Assembly: GCA_903850425.1 (NCBI GenBank)
Contig: CAINLR010000109.1
Coordinates: 1-64,000 of the forward strand
Source of the DNA: an uncultured Verrucomicrobia subdivision 3 bacterium
GTDB taxonomy: Bacteria; Verrucomicrobiota; Verrucomicrobiia; Limisphaerales; UBA11358
Direction of reading: 5' to 3'
DNA length: 64,000 nucleotides
Of this stretch, positions 37,349 to 47,153 are shown in pieces (position 1 is the stretch's first letter; every line of letters begins with the position of its first letter). The notes under the pieces are model-generated. The model made no database searches and was not told the DNA's origin. It was given only the letters and a program-made list of their open reading frames with translations. The translations under genes and the position numbers were made by a program.

Positions 37349-37390
37349 TTTCTAAAAACATCCGCCTAAAGTTCATTTCGCCGGCGAGCT

Positions 37391-38404
37391 TCACGCCGCC
37401 GCCGAAACTTGCCCCAGAATTTCTGCCACGACCTCAGCCACTTTGACGTCGGGACGCTGCGCGTCCTTGCGCACGATGAGCCGGTGCGCCAAAACTTTTT
37501 GCGCAATCGCTTTCGCTTGCTCCACGGAAACGGAATCCCGGCCTTCAATCGCCGCCATCGCCTGCGCGGCGCGGAACAGGCCCAGCGAACCGCGCGGACT
37601 CGCCCCCAGCCGCAGCGCCGGATGTTCGCGGGTTGCCCGCACGATCCGCAAAATGGCCGCGCACGCGTCCGGCGCGACGTTGATGCTGCGCACATATTCC
37701 TGGCATTTCGTGATCGTGTCCGGCGTCGTCACCGGTTGCAGCAGCTCGATGGGATGGCGCAGTTGGAAGCGTTCCACCATTTCCTTTTCGTCCGCATAGC
37801 TGGGATAGCCCAGCTCCATCCGCATCAGGAAACGATCCTTCTGCGCTTCCGGCAGCAGAAACGTGCCCTCCTGCTCGATGGGATTTTGCGTGGCGACCAC
37901 CATGAACGGCTTCTGCAATCGGTAGGTGACGCTGCCCGCCGTGACCATGGATTCGCCCATCGCTTCAAGCAACGCCGATTGCGTGCGCGGGCTGGCGCGG
38001 TTGATTTCGTCCACCAGCACGAACTGCGAAAAGATCGGGCCGAAACGAAATTCCGAGCGACCGGTCGTCGGTTCCAAACGCGCCTCGCCCAGCACATCGG
38101 TTGGCTGCAAATCCGGCGTGCATTGGATGCGCTTGAAGGTGCAGCCGGCGCTCTGCGCGATCGCCCGCGCCAGCATCGTCTTCGCCACGCCGGGCACGTC
38201 TTCAATGAGCAGATGGCCTTCCGCCAGAAAGACCGCGATGGCCAGCACGATCTGCTCGTGCTTGCCCACCACCACTTTCTCCACGTTGCCGATGAGCTGG
38301 CGCGCGATGGCCGATACTTCCGGCCCCGCCAACCCTTTCGGTTCGGCAATGGGCGACAAACTGACTTTGGGTTTTTGTCCGGCGGGCAATTCGCGAAATG
38401 TCAT
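37391..38404 (-). CDS. MoxR-family AAA ATPase
   Basis: EGHLLIEDVPGVAKTMLARAIA, LVDEINRASPRTQSALLEAM, VVATQNPIEQEGTFLLPEAQKDRFL. Confidence 0.92.
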   Translation of the reverse strand: MTFRELPAGQKPKVSLSPIAEPKGLAGPEVSAIARQLIGNVEKVVVGKHEQIVLAIAVFLAEGHLLIEDVPGVAKTMLARAIAQSAGCTFKRIQCTPDLQPTDVLGEARLEPTTGRSEFRFGPIFSQFVLVDEINRASPRTQSALLEAMGESMVTAGSVTYRLQKPFMVVATQNPIEQEGTFLLPEAQKDRFLMRMELGYPSYADEKEMVERFQLRHPIELLQPVTTPDTITKCQEYVRSINVAPDACAAILRIVRATREHPALRLGASPRGSLGLFRAAQAMAAIEGRDSVSVEQAKAIAQKVLAHRLIVRKDAQRPDVKVAEVVAEILGQVSAAA

Positions 38405-38682
38405 AACGTCATCCTATCAAACATCCGGCAAGTTGGTGGCTGATTTCCTGCAACGCATTGATTTCCGCCGTCGCGGATGGGCACGCCCAACGCGCCGCCC
38501 AGGCCGGTGCGGTGACGGCTGAGCCACGGACTATGCGTTCCTGCTACCAGCGCCACCGTGGCGGCGGGAGTAAGAACGACCGACGGACGGGCTTTGGTAG
38601 TTTTAGTTTTCATTGGCAGAGTAGAGTAACCCAGTTGCTGACACCGGGCCTCTGCCTTCTCATTCTATCTTGTTAGGCCACG

Positions 38683-39132
38683 TCATGTTTTATTCTCGAA
38701 CTTGCCTCTCAAAAATCTGTAATAGGACCATACACTATCCACTGGCCCGTTCTCCAATCGCATTCCAACTTTTAGGTGTGGCCACATATCGCCACCAGCA
38801 CCAGCCTGAAAAGTCAAAAGCGTCTGTCCGGGATACAACGCACTCTCCATCTTCCAAGTCCCGCCGAATTGACGTTTGATGACCTCGGCAATATAACCGC
38901 CGAACATGAGGCTAATCTGCTCCAGCTTTTCCGGCGGCGGCGGAGCTTTCTTGGTGATCTTGCTCCAAAATCCTCTTGGAATCGTGAGATAAATCCTGGA
39001 CAACATACTCTCGACCTTCTCGATGCTCGCATCGGAGTAGTCTAATGTTATGCCAAACGACTGACGAGCATACTCCACGCAAGAGTTAGCGGCCTCGCTC
39101 ATTGTTTCATTAACTGATTCGCTCTCGCTCAT
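38683..39132 (-). CDS. Hypothetical protein
   Basis: 149 aa ORF with start codon, plausible composition. Confidence 0.5.
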   Translation of the reverse strand: MSESESVNETMSEAANSCVEYARQSFGITLDYSDASIEKVESMLSRIYLTIPRGFWSKITKKAPPPPEKLEQISLMFGGYIAEVIKRQFGGTWKMESALYPGQTLLTFQAGAGGDMWPHLKVGMRLENGPVDSVWSYYRFLRGKFENKT

Positions 39133-39451
39133 AAACTGTGCGTGCCAAGTGGCCTAACTAGGATTCGGGCGCAAATTGCGGTATATCAAGTCAGGCATGG
39201 AGGGGTTGTATTTCAGGCTTCCCCCGTTGTCAACAAGGGTTTGTATCTTTTCCAGCCATGAGTATTGAACCGGGAAAAACCGCACGCCCGCGCGCCCAGC
39301 CAATTCCCAATCCGAAGTTGCGGCTGCGGAGTCCGCAGGATGGCTGAAACCAGGAAAAAATGCCGGATTTGGGAGTTTTCAGGATTTTATTGCGATTTTC
39401 GGCGCTTTTGGAGGAGTTTTGGCCGGCAACCTTCCTTCCACCACCGCCCGG

Positions 39452-39703
39452 ACTCCTATCCTGGCGGCGCGGACTCCTATCCTGGTGGCGCGGACTCCTA
39501 TCCTGACGGCGCGGACTCCTATCCTGACGGCGCGGACTCCTATCCTGACGGCGCGGACTCCTATCCTGACGGCGCGGACTCCTATCCTGGTGGCGCGGAC
39601 TCCTATCCTGGCGGCGCGGACTCCTATCCTGGTGGCGCGGACTCCTATCCGGGCGGCCAGAACTCCTATTCCGGCGGCGCAGACTCCTTTCTGGCGGGCG
39701 GCA
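39452..39703. repeat. 21-nt tandem array (12 units), consensus ACTCCTATCCTGRYGGCGCGG
   Basis: ACTCC at 39452 to 39683 at exact 21-nt spacing. Confidence 0.97.
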
Positions 39704-39891
39704 GTTCATTGGCGGGTGGCGGGGATGGGTGGCCGGCTGCCTGGCATTCCTGGGCCAGGGCGGCGGATTGGAAGCCGGGCGAGGTGGGTTGGCCGCCCGC
39801 CGGAGACGGTTTAACCTGGAACCCGAGGAGTTGGTTCACGGGTTTCAGGGCAACATCACTTGTCAGGCAGCGGGGCGGCTCAATGGCGATT

Positions 39892-40473
39892 TCAAGGGGT
39901 GCGGACTTTTTCCACTCGCCCGTCAAAGTAGAGCGCGTTTTTTCCCGCGAGCCGGCTGTGGGCGCCATGGAAAGGGTCGGCGTCGCCCATGATCGGGGTT
40001 TCGTCGCGGCCGCCAAAGAGTGTGTTCACAATGACGCTGGCTTCGTTGGTGTAGATCGTGGCCCATTGCGGCGCGGAATACGGGGCGTCGTTCAACCAGA
40101 AATTCCATTCGTAGCTGGTGAGTTCCTGGTCAAAAAGATTTTGATCGGCCGGACAGGCGAATACTTTGTTCGTCTTTTGATTGGCGAACAGGGTGGTGGT
40201 GATGGGCGGCAGCTTGGTCATCTGGCTGGGCAGATAGCCCGCGCAGACCGGCAGGCGGTCGCGATTGTCCTGAATGTAAACGTTCAGCGCCAGGCCGATC
40301 TGATGCAGGTTGCTGACGCAAGCAATGGATTTGGCGGTGTTTTTTCCCTTGGCCAGCGCCGGGAGTAACAAGGCCGCCAGAATGGCAATGATGGCGATGA
40401 CCACCAGCAGTTCAATCAGCGTGAAGGCCCGGAGGGGGCGGTGTGACCCGGTGGATTTATCGTGGAGATGCAT
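39892..40473 (-). CDS. Prepilin-type N-terminal cleavage/methylation domain protein
   Basis: [30 protein letters not shown]. Confidence 0.88.
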   Translation of the reverse strand: MHLHDKSTGSHRPLRAFTLIELLVVIAIIAILAALLLPALAKGKNTAKSIACVSNLHQIGLALNVYIQDNRDRLPVCAGYLPSQMTKLPPITTTLFANQKTNKVFACPADQNLFDQELTSYEWNFWLNDAPYSAPQWATIYTNEASVIVNTLFGGRDETPIMGDADPFHGAHSRLAGKNALYFDGRVEKVRTP

Positions 40474-40490
40474 GCGCGCGAATGGTTGGG

Positions 40491-41027
40491 TTACTGCAGG
40501 CTGCCAATGGTTTTCAGCAATTGCGAAATCACGGGCGCGGTTTGCCCGCGATACTGGACATCCTGGGAGTTATATTGGGCGGTGGCCTTTTGCAACATGG
40601 CCCGGCCGGCCGGCGATTGCAGACGCACGCTCAAGTCGGCGCGGGCTTGCGGCGAGAGGGACTGGCGGTATTGCTCCACCCATTTGGCGGAGGCGTTGAT
40701 GTTGGCCTGCCGCTGGCTTTCGGGGGAATGCTTGACCATCAACTGTAGGGCGCGGATATGGTCCACATTAAAAAAATCCAGAAACGCCTTTTGCTGGTTG
40801 GCGGGATCTGCCTGGCTGCCATAACGGCCTTCGAGATATTTTTGGAAACGCGCGTCGGCATCGGGAGCATTGCGCGCGGCGATGCCCGCGCGGATATCCT
40901 GCATCAATTCCGGCGGCAGGCGCTGGCGGATCCGATACGCGACGACGGCACCGACCACGGCTAGAACCGCGATCGTGATGCCGGCAACGCGCCAGAAAAC
41001 TCCCCGTGATCTTGTTTTCGCTTGCAT
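40491..41027 (-). CDS. Hypothetical membrane-anchored protein
   Basis: N-terminal [26 protein letters not shown]; 178 aa. Confidence 0.55.
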   Translation of the reverse strand: MQAKTRSRGVFWRVAGITIAVLAVVGAVVAYRIRQRLPPELMQDIRAGIAARNAPDADARFQKYLEGRYGSQADPANQQKAFLDFFNVDHIRALQLMVKHSPESQRQANINASAKWVEQYRQSLSPQARADLSVRLQSPAGRAMLQKATAQYNSQDVQYRGQTAPVISQLLKTIGSLQ

Positions 41028-41227
41028 AAGTCCTGATGAAAAATTGTGCGCTAGCCTAGCAGAAAATAAGCTGCCACGTCACGCGGCAAACATCGCTTGG
41101 CAGCTTCGCCCCCGCGTTTTGGCCCTTCTGGCTCAGGATGGTCACCGGTTCAGGCTGGCTGGCGCCATATTTTGGGATGGAAGAAATCCAAGATCAGGGA
41201 TGGCCAGAAGCGTTCCGCCCGCCGCGC

Positions 41228-42022
41228 CTACGGCTCCAGATCGCCCGCTTCCAGAACTTTGAGGATCAGGTCAAAGGCGGTGTAGAGGCTCACGCTGCCG
41301 CCAAGGTTGACCGTGAAGCGCCCGTCGCGGTTGAGCTGTGACTGCGTGTGACCGTCCGAATAGAGAATATTCACCGCGCGTTGCTGGTGGTGGGTGCTGG
41401 GCAAAATGCCGTAAGTGGCCATGCCCGGTGGACAAAGGAATTGCGTGTCTATGACCAGCGCGCGAAGAGGCATCCCATTGCGGTTGTTGCCCAAGTCATC
41501 CAGCTTGGGCGGAGTCAGAGTCGGACTTCCGAACATCTGGGTATTGCCTGCGTGCCGGTAGTAGTAACTGCACAGCGCCTGGCGCACGCCCACATTGGTA
41601 AGCTGCGTGTCGGCATCAAGCAGTTGGTCGCTGCCCGGACAAAAAAGCACTTTGGGCTGGGCGGCCAGTTGCTGGCTCAGCAGCAGGCCCAATCCCACGG
41701 GCGCGCCAGTGCCCAAAGAAATCAAGCTGGTCGGCGCACCAGTGGAGGGATACAAATCCATTGGGCTGGTGAATGCGCCCGCCTTGGGGCCAAATGGAAT
41801 CTCGCCGTTGCTGTCGTTGGCGTAGATGCGAATCGCCACGCCTCCCTGTCGCAAATTTGAAAGACACACGGCGCGATTGGCCTTCGCCTTGGCGGCGGCC
41901 ATTGCTGGCAATAACAGCGCGGCGAGGATGGCAAGGATGGCAATGACCACCAACAACTCAACGAGCGTGAAAGCCCGGCGAAAGTTGGTTGGAAGCGGCA
42001 GTTGCATTGCCAAAATCAGCAA
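41228..42022 (-). CDS. Prepilin-type N-terminal cleavage/methylation domain protein
   Basis: [34 protein letters not shown]; start may be 42004. Confidence 0.88.
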   Translation of the reverse strand: MLILAMQLPLPTNFRRAFTLVELLVVIAILAILAALLLPAMAAAKAKANRAVCLSNLRQGGVAIRIYANDSNGEIPFGPKAGAFTSPMDLYPSTGAPTSLISLGTGAPVGLGLLLSQQLAAQPKVLFCPGSDQLLDADTQLTNVGVRQALCSYYYRHAGNTQMFGSPTLTPPKLDDLGNNRNGMPLRALVIDTQFLCPPGMATYGILPSTHHQQRAVNILYSDGHTQSQLNRDGRFTVNLGGSVSLYTAFDLILKVLEAGDLEP

Positions 42023-42025
42023 CCA

Positions 42026-42973
42026 TCACCGAGCCTGCGCCCGATAATAACGTTGGCCTAAAGTGGTGATGCTGTCGCTGAAGATTGTGGAACCGGTGAC
42101 GTTGGTAAACGTGCCCAGGCTGGTCCAATTACTGGCAATCGTCATGAGGTTTGTGGTCGTGAAGATCGTGAATGGCCGCCCGGGCTCGCTTTGCACGGTG
42201 AAGGTAAAGCCGTTAGTCGTCACTGCTGAATTGAGCAAAGTGGGCGCGAGCGTTTTGACCAGCCGGACATTATCCAAATCCCAATAGCCGCCTGCCAATT
42301 CAAAAGCCGTGGTGGAAAGAAGCTGAATCCCGATGTGCTGGCCGGCCCAAGGATCACTTGCTCCCACGGTTGGCAGGTGAACTTGAAAATCCACCAGATG
42401 CGTATTGTTGGGAAAAGTCGTGGGGCTGTTGGTAACGCTGGTAGTAGCCACCATCACGAGGTTGCTCGCGGCATCGCGATAATAGAGACCTAACTGTAGC
42501 GTCACCCCCGGTTGCATGTTGCCGCCGCCGCCGATCACGCCCACCGTCAAATCATACGCGCTGCCCACTTCGAAGGTGGCGTTGAATGCATGGCTGGGTG
42601 TGGTGTTGGTCCCCGAAAGCGAATTGTAATCCTGAAACAAACCAGCCCCGGGTAGCGCGAATAAAAACGCCGCCTGCTGCCCGTCAGCGTTGTCAATAAA
42701 AGTGCCGGGATTGGGCACATTGAAGAAGGTGCCCATGAGAAAATCCCACGGCGTGTTGAAATTCTGGCTGGGATCATACCAGAAAGGCTGGGGAGTTTTC
42801 TGCCATTCCTCCATGTCCGGAATGGCGTAAGGGTTTTCCATCGGAACCAGCGGCGATTCAAAGGAGCCGTTGGGAATCGCCACGTTGCCGGCTTTAAGGG
42901 CCAGAGCCAGCGGCGTCAACAGACAGCACAGCCAGGCGCTGCGCTTGAACTTAGAATGATTTTTGAAGGACAT
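42026..42973 (-). CDS. Secreted hypothetical protein with C-terminal RYYRAQAR-type domain
   Basis: Signal peptide, NGSFESPLVP jelly-roll-like N-terminus, C-terminus similar to the 18096-20306 protein. Confidence 0.65.
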   Translation of the reverse strand: MSFKNHSKFKRSAWLCCLLTPLALALKAGNVAIPNGSFESPLVPMENPYAIPDMEEWQKTPQPFWYDPSQNFNTPWDFLMGTFFNVPNPGTFIDNADGQQAAFLFALPGAGLFQDYNSLSGTNTTPSHAFNATFEVGSAYDLTVGVIGGGGNMQPGVTLQLGLYYRDAASNLVMVATTSVTNSPTTFPNNTHLVDFQVHLPTVGASDPWAGQHIGIQLLSTTAFELAGGYWDLDNVRLVKTLAPTLLNSAVTTNGFTFTVQSEPGRPFTIFTTTNLMTIASNWTSLGTFTNVTGSTIFSDSITTLGQRYYRAQAR

Positions 42974-43125
42974 AAATTATGGGATTCCGCGATCTTCAGC
43001 GACGCTTTCTCAGTCGCGCGGTCGGAAAGTAAAACGCGAAGCCGCTTTGAAGTAAAACGTTTCTTCCGGCGGAACGCGCAAAATTGCCAGTCCGAAAATT
43101 GCGCGGCGGTGGTGAGGGCTTGGCT

Positions 43126-44703
43126 TCATCCTTTTGTCATATTTCGCCGATCTTCCTCAAACGTGAGCGCGCTGGTCGGACAGTGCTTGACGCAAAGTTC
43201 TCCGACCCGTTCCAAACCCTCTTCCAATGAGCGATTGAGCGGCACGGCAATCCGGACATCGAAGCCACGCCCGACGAAAGTCAAACCCAGCGTTTCCTGC
43301 GCTTGGCTCGCCAACTCCACACAAATGCCGCACGAGATACACTTGCCCGGCTCAAACAGGACGCCGCCGGGTTGGCGGATGAATTCAAAACGCCGCCGAT
43401 GTTCGCCCGCGAACGCGCGGGGGTCGGCTCCGTAAAGCTCGCCGAAGTGATGCAGTTTGCAGTTGTTGGCGGAACGGCAATCGCAATGACAGCAGCGGCC
43501 CGCCGCCTGTTCGGCAGTCGTGATCAGTTCGCGGACGCTCAGCGCGGCATTCGAGCCTTTGGCCAGTTGCATATACTCCTCTGCCGACAGTTTCGGGATC
43601 GTGGAGGTGAACGGTTGGCGCACGATCTGCATCGGTTTGCCGGCGAAATAGTGGTCCACACACTCGGCCAGAATCCGGCCATCACCCACCGAGCGCGACG
43701 GATCGTAGCCAGAGCGAACCGCTGTGCCACCGGCGAAAACTCCGGGGACACTCGTCTGAAAATTGGCGGCATCAATGCGGATCGTTCGCTCGGTGGCTTC
43801 GACGCCGAGCGCGGCGGGATCGGTTTTCTGCAAACTGCCGACGGCCAACACCACGGCGTCAAAATCGCGGCGCAGTTCCGCGAGGCTCACATCGCGACCG
43901 AGCCGGGTGTTGAGGCGGAACTCCAAGCCCATCCGCTGGATGATGGCGATTTCTCCATCCAGCACGGCGCGGGGCAAGTCCGCTTCCGAAAAGCCGTGGC
44001 GCATTTGCCCGCCGGGTTCTGCATGATCATCAAACACCACGCAGGCGTGTCCGGACTTCAGCAAAAAGAAAGCAGCAGACAACCCCGTAGCGCCGGCTCC
44101 GACAATGGCGATGCGTTTGCCGGTTGGAGCATTGCAGGTGGGAACAAAGCGTTCTTTCGCCGCTGCATCCTGATTGGCGACTTCCCGTTCGATCAATTGA
44201 ATCGCAACAGCGCCGTCGTATTTGCTCCGCCGGCAGCCGTTTTGGCAGGGCGCGCGGCAAATCCGTCCCATCACTCCCGGGAACACGACGTTTTCTTTGA
44301 CGACTGCAATCGCCTCGCGCATCTGCCCCGCCGCCACGAGCCGGATCACGGCGGGAATCTGCAAGCGCGCCGGACAGACGCGTTGGCAGACGGAAATGCA
44401 ATCGCCGAGATGATCGCTGAAGAGCAGTTCCATCGCCGCCTTACGCGCGGCTTTCACCTCCGCCGTTTCACTGGCCACGGTCATGCCTTGCGTGACTTTC
44501 GTGGAGCAGGATGGCACCAGGCGCGCATCGCCATTGATCCTCACGACGCACGCCATGCACGACGGTTTGTTTTCCTTCACGCCGGCGAGGAAGCACAAGG
44601 TGGGAATGGTGATGCCGAGTTTTTGCGCCGCCGTCAACACGGTGCTGCCCTCGGGCACTTCGACCGCTCGCCCGTCAATGGTCAGTGAAATCAGCTTACT
44701 CAT
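43126..44703 (-). CDS. NuoG-like 2Fe-2S / GltD-like FAD oxidoreductase / 4Fe-4S fusion
   Basis: N-terminal 2Fe-2S (TLCFLAGVKENKPSCMACVVRI), GltD-like VGAGATGLSAAFFLLKSGHACVVFDDHAEPGGQMRHG, C-terminal CISCGICVELASQ. Confidence 0.85.
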   Translation of the reverse strand: MSKLISLTIDGRAVEVPEGSTVLTAAQKLGITIPTLCFLAGVKENKPSCMACVVRINGDARLVPSCSTKVTQGMTVASETAEVKAARKAAMELLFSDHLGDCISVCQRVCPARLQIPAVIRLVAAGQMREAIAVVKENVVFPGVMGRICRAPCQNGCRRSKYDGAVAIQLIEREVANQDAAAKERFVPTCNAPTGKRIAIVGAGATGLSAAFFLLKSGHACVVFDDHAEPGGQMRHGFSEADLPRAVLDGEIAIIQRMGLEFRLNTRLGRDVSLAELRRDFDAVVLAVGSLQKTDPAALGVEATERTIRIDAANFQTSVPGVFAGGTAVRSGYDPSRSVGDGRILAECVDHYFAGKPMQIVRQPFTSTIPKLSAEEYMQLAKGSNAALSVRELITTAEQAAGRCCHCDCRSANNCKLHHFGELYGADPRAFAGEHRRRFEFIRQPGGVLFEPGKCISCGICVELASQAQETLGLTFVGRGFDVRIAVPLNRSLEEGLERVGELCVKHCPTSALTFEEDRRNMTKG

Positions 44704-47152
44704 GGTGGGCCAGCGGTTGAGGGCGAGATTCTTTCCGGGAATGACCGGTGCATGGACTGCCGCCGCTCACAATGGCGATGGCATTTTCCGGACAGTCCAC
44801 GCGGCAGACATCGCAGCGCGTGCAAAGTGCGGTGTCTATCTCATGCCGGCGGTAAGGCGCGGCGGGAATGGCGCCCACGGGACAATGTTGCGCGCAAATA
44901 GTGCAACCGGTGCAATGGTCTTGCACGACGTATTGAACCAGCGCCTTGCACTTTCCCGCCGGACAGCGACCGGCAATGTGCGCTTCGTATTCGTCAAGAA
45001 AGTGTCTCAAGGTTGAGAGCACCGGATTTGGCGCGGTGCGACCGAGGCCGCAGATGCTGCCCTGAGTGGTGAGCGCCGCGAGTTGCCGCAGATCGTCGAG
45101 ATCAGCTCGCAAGCCTTTGCCTGCGCAAAGCCGGTCGAGAATTTCCAACATGCGCATGGTGCCGATGCGGCAGAACGTGCATTCGCCGCACGATTCCTTT
45201 TGCAGAAACGACATGAAGTAGCGCGCCACGTCCACCATGCAATCGTCTTCATCGAGCACGATCAATCCGCCCGAGCCCATGATGGAGCCCGCCGCCGCGA
45301 GCGCTTCGAAATCCACCGGGATATCGCAGAGCGCCGCCGGGATGCAGCCGCCGGACGGTCCGCCAACCTGCACGGCCTTGAGCCGTTTGCCGCCGGGCAC
45401 GCCGCCGCCGATGTCCTCGATGATTTCGCGCAAGGTGATTCCCATCGGCACCTCGATCAAGCCGGTGCGATCCACTTTGCCGGCGAGGGCAAAGACTTTC
45501 GTGCCCTTGCTCTTTTCCGTGCCGAGCGCGGCAAAGGCCGCCGCGCCGTGGCGAATTATCCACGGCACCATCGAAAGCGTTTCGACGTTGTTGATCAGCG
45601 TCGGGCGGCCCCACAATCCGCTTTCCACCGGATACGGCGGGCGCAACTGCGGAATGCCACGGTGACCTTCGATGGATTTGATCAACGCCGTTTCCTCGCC
45701 GCAGACGAAGGCACCCGCGCCTTCAAACACGCGCACGCGAAATCGGAATGAACTGCCCATTACTTTTTCACCAAGAAAACCGCGCGCTTCCAACAGCCGG
45801 ATGGCCTCGCGCAAACGACTGACCGCGCGCGGATATTCAGCGCGGACGTAGATGTAGCCCTCGTTCGCACCCACGCTGGCAGCCGCAATCAACATCCCCT
45901 CAATCACGCGGAAGGGGAATGATTCCATCAGCATCCGATCCATGAACGCACCGGGATCGCCCTCGTCGCCGTTGACGATCACATACTTGATTCCGTCCGG
46001 CGACACGGCGGCGCGCATCCGCGACCATTTCACGCCGGTGGGAAATCCAGCGCCACCGCGCCCGCGCAATCCGCTGGCGGTGATGGCGGCGATGGTGGCT
46101 TCAGGCTTGCCGCCGAGAACTTGGCCGAGCGCGACAAATCCTTTCTGCGAAATATATTCATCCAGATCCAGCGGATCCATTTCTCCGAATCCTTCGGTGG
46201 CGATGCGAACCTGCCGCGACAAGAAAGACACCACTGGTTTGCCGGCAAAATCCAGCGCAGCTCGGCCGTTTTGTTTGCTCTCGCCGTTTGGATTCACCCA
46301 GCCATCCAGCGTGTGATCGAGCCAGCCAGTCAGTTGTCGCCGGATGCTCAGCGGACGGAAATGGCGGCGCACAATTCGCAGCGCTTCTTCGGGACCGACT
46401 TTGGAGTAAAAGGCATTCGCACCGTCGGCGAGACGGACTTCCACAATCGGAGTTTGATGGCACATACCCACGCAGCCGACGCGTTTGACGGCGACATCAA
46501 TGGCAAAATCTTTCACCGTCTGGCGCAGCGAATGAAACAAGGCATCGCTGCCCTTGGCCATGCAACAGGAGCCGAGGCCGACGCGAATCTCGCCCTGGCG
46601 GCGGTTGTCTTGGTGATGTTGGATCGAGTCCACATCCGCCACCGCGAGATTTCGCGCGCCAAGAAAATCTTCAACCATCGCGCCGATGTTGGCGGGAGTC
46701 AGATGACCATAAGTGCTTTCATCAATCTGCACCGCCGGTGCCAGCGTGCAGCAGCCCAGACACGCGACGCGCTCCACGGTAAGCATTTTGTCGGGCGTGG
46801 TGTCGCCGTTTTCTGGTAACTGCAACTGACGATTAACAGCGTCGTGAATATTTTCCGCACCTTTCACGTGGCACGCGGTGCCGTGACAGACGCGCAGACT
46901 GTGCCGCCCCGCCTCGCGCAGTCGGAACTGATGATAGAACGTCGCTACGCCAATCAGGTCGGCTAGGCGGATGCCGGTCAATTCGCTCACGCGCTGCAAG
47001 GTGGCTTCCGGGAGATGACGATACTCGCGTTGAATGCCCTGCAGAATCGGAATGGTGGCCTCGCGACCGCGACCGGTCCGCGCGAGCAATTGCTCCAGAA
47101 ACCGGTTGAGGGATTCCGGCGTCATGGCCTGCTTGGATTCGTCGTGCGCCAT
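44696..47152 (-). CDS. NuoE-NuoF-like fusion with second thioredoxin-like 2Fe-2S domain and C-terminal 2x[4Fe-4S]
   Basis: NuoE (GVATFYHQFRL, CHGTACHVKGA, CLGCC), second 2Fe-2S (GSCCMAKGSDA, VGCVGMCHQTP), NuoF (GLRGRGGAGFPTGVKW, NGDEGDPGAFMDRMLME, GPSGGCIPA, ESCGECTFCRIGT), 4Fe-4S CTGCTICAQHCPVGAI / CTRCDVCRVDCPENAI. Confidence 0.9.
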   Translation of the reverse strand: MAHDESKQAMTPESLNRFLEQLLARTGRGREATIPILQGIQREYRHLPEATLQRVSELTGIRLADLIGVATFYHQFRLREAGRHSLRVCHGTACHVKGAENIHDAVNRQLQLPENGDTTPDKMLTVERVACLGCCTLAPAVQIDESTYGHLTPANIGAMVEDFLGARNLAVADVDSIQHHQDNRRQGEIRVGLGSCCMAKGSDALFHSLRQTVKDFAIDVAVKRVGCVGMCHQTPIVEVRLADGANAFYSKVGPEEALRIVRRHFRPLSIRRQLTGWLDHTLDGWVNPNGESKQNGRAALDFAGKPVVSFLSRQVRIATEGFGEMDPLDLDEYISQKGFVALGQVLGGKPEATIAAITASGLRGRGGAGFPTGVKWSRMRAAVSPDGIKYVIVNGDEGDPGAFMDRMLMESFPFRVIEGMLIAAASVGANEGYIYVRAEYPRAVSRLREAIRLLEARGFLGEKVMGSSFRFRVRVFEGAGAFVCGEETALIKSIEGHRGIPQLRPPYPVESGLWGRPTLINNVETLSMVPWIIRHGAAAFAALGTEKSKGTKVFALAGKVDRTGLIEVPMGITLREIIEDIGGGVPGGKRLKAVQVGGPSGGCIPAALCDIPVDFEALAAAGSIMGSGGLIVLDEDDCMVDVARYFMSFLQKESCGECTFCRIGTMRMLEILDRLCAGKGLRADLDDLRQLAALTTQGSICGLGRTAPNPVLSTLRHFLDEYEAHIAGRCPAGKCKALVQYVVQDHCTGCTICAQHCPVGAIPAAPYRRHEIDTALCTRCDVCRVDCPENAIAIVSGGSPCTGHSRKESRPQPLAHHE

Positions 47153-47153
47153 T

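Noticed and set aside
39452-39703. CRISPR array
   Set aside because: 21-nt head-to-tail units with no spacers and no cas genes nearby.
43303-44688. 461-aa plus-strand ORF
   Set aside because: Antisense shadow of the FAD/FeS oxidoreductase.
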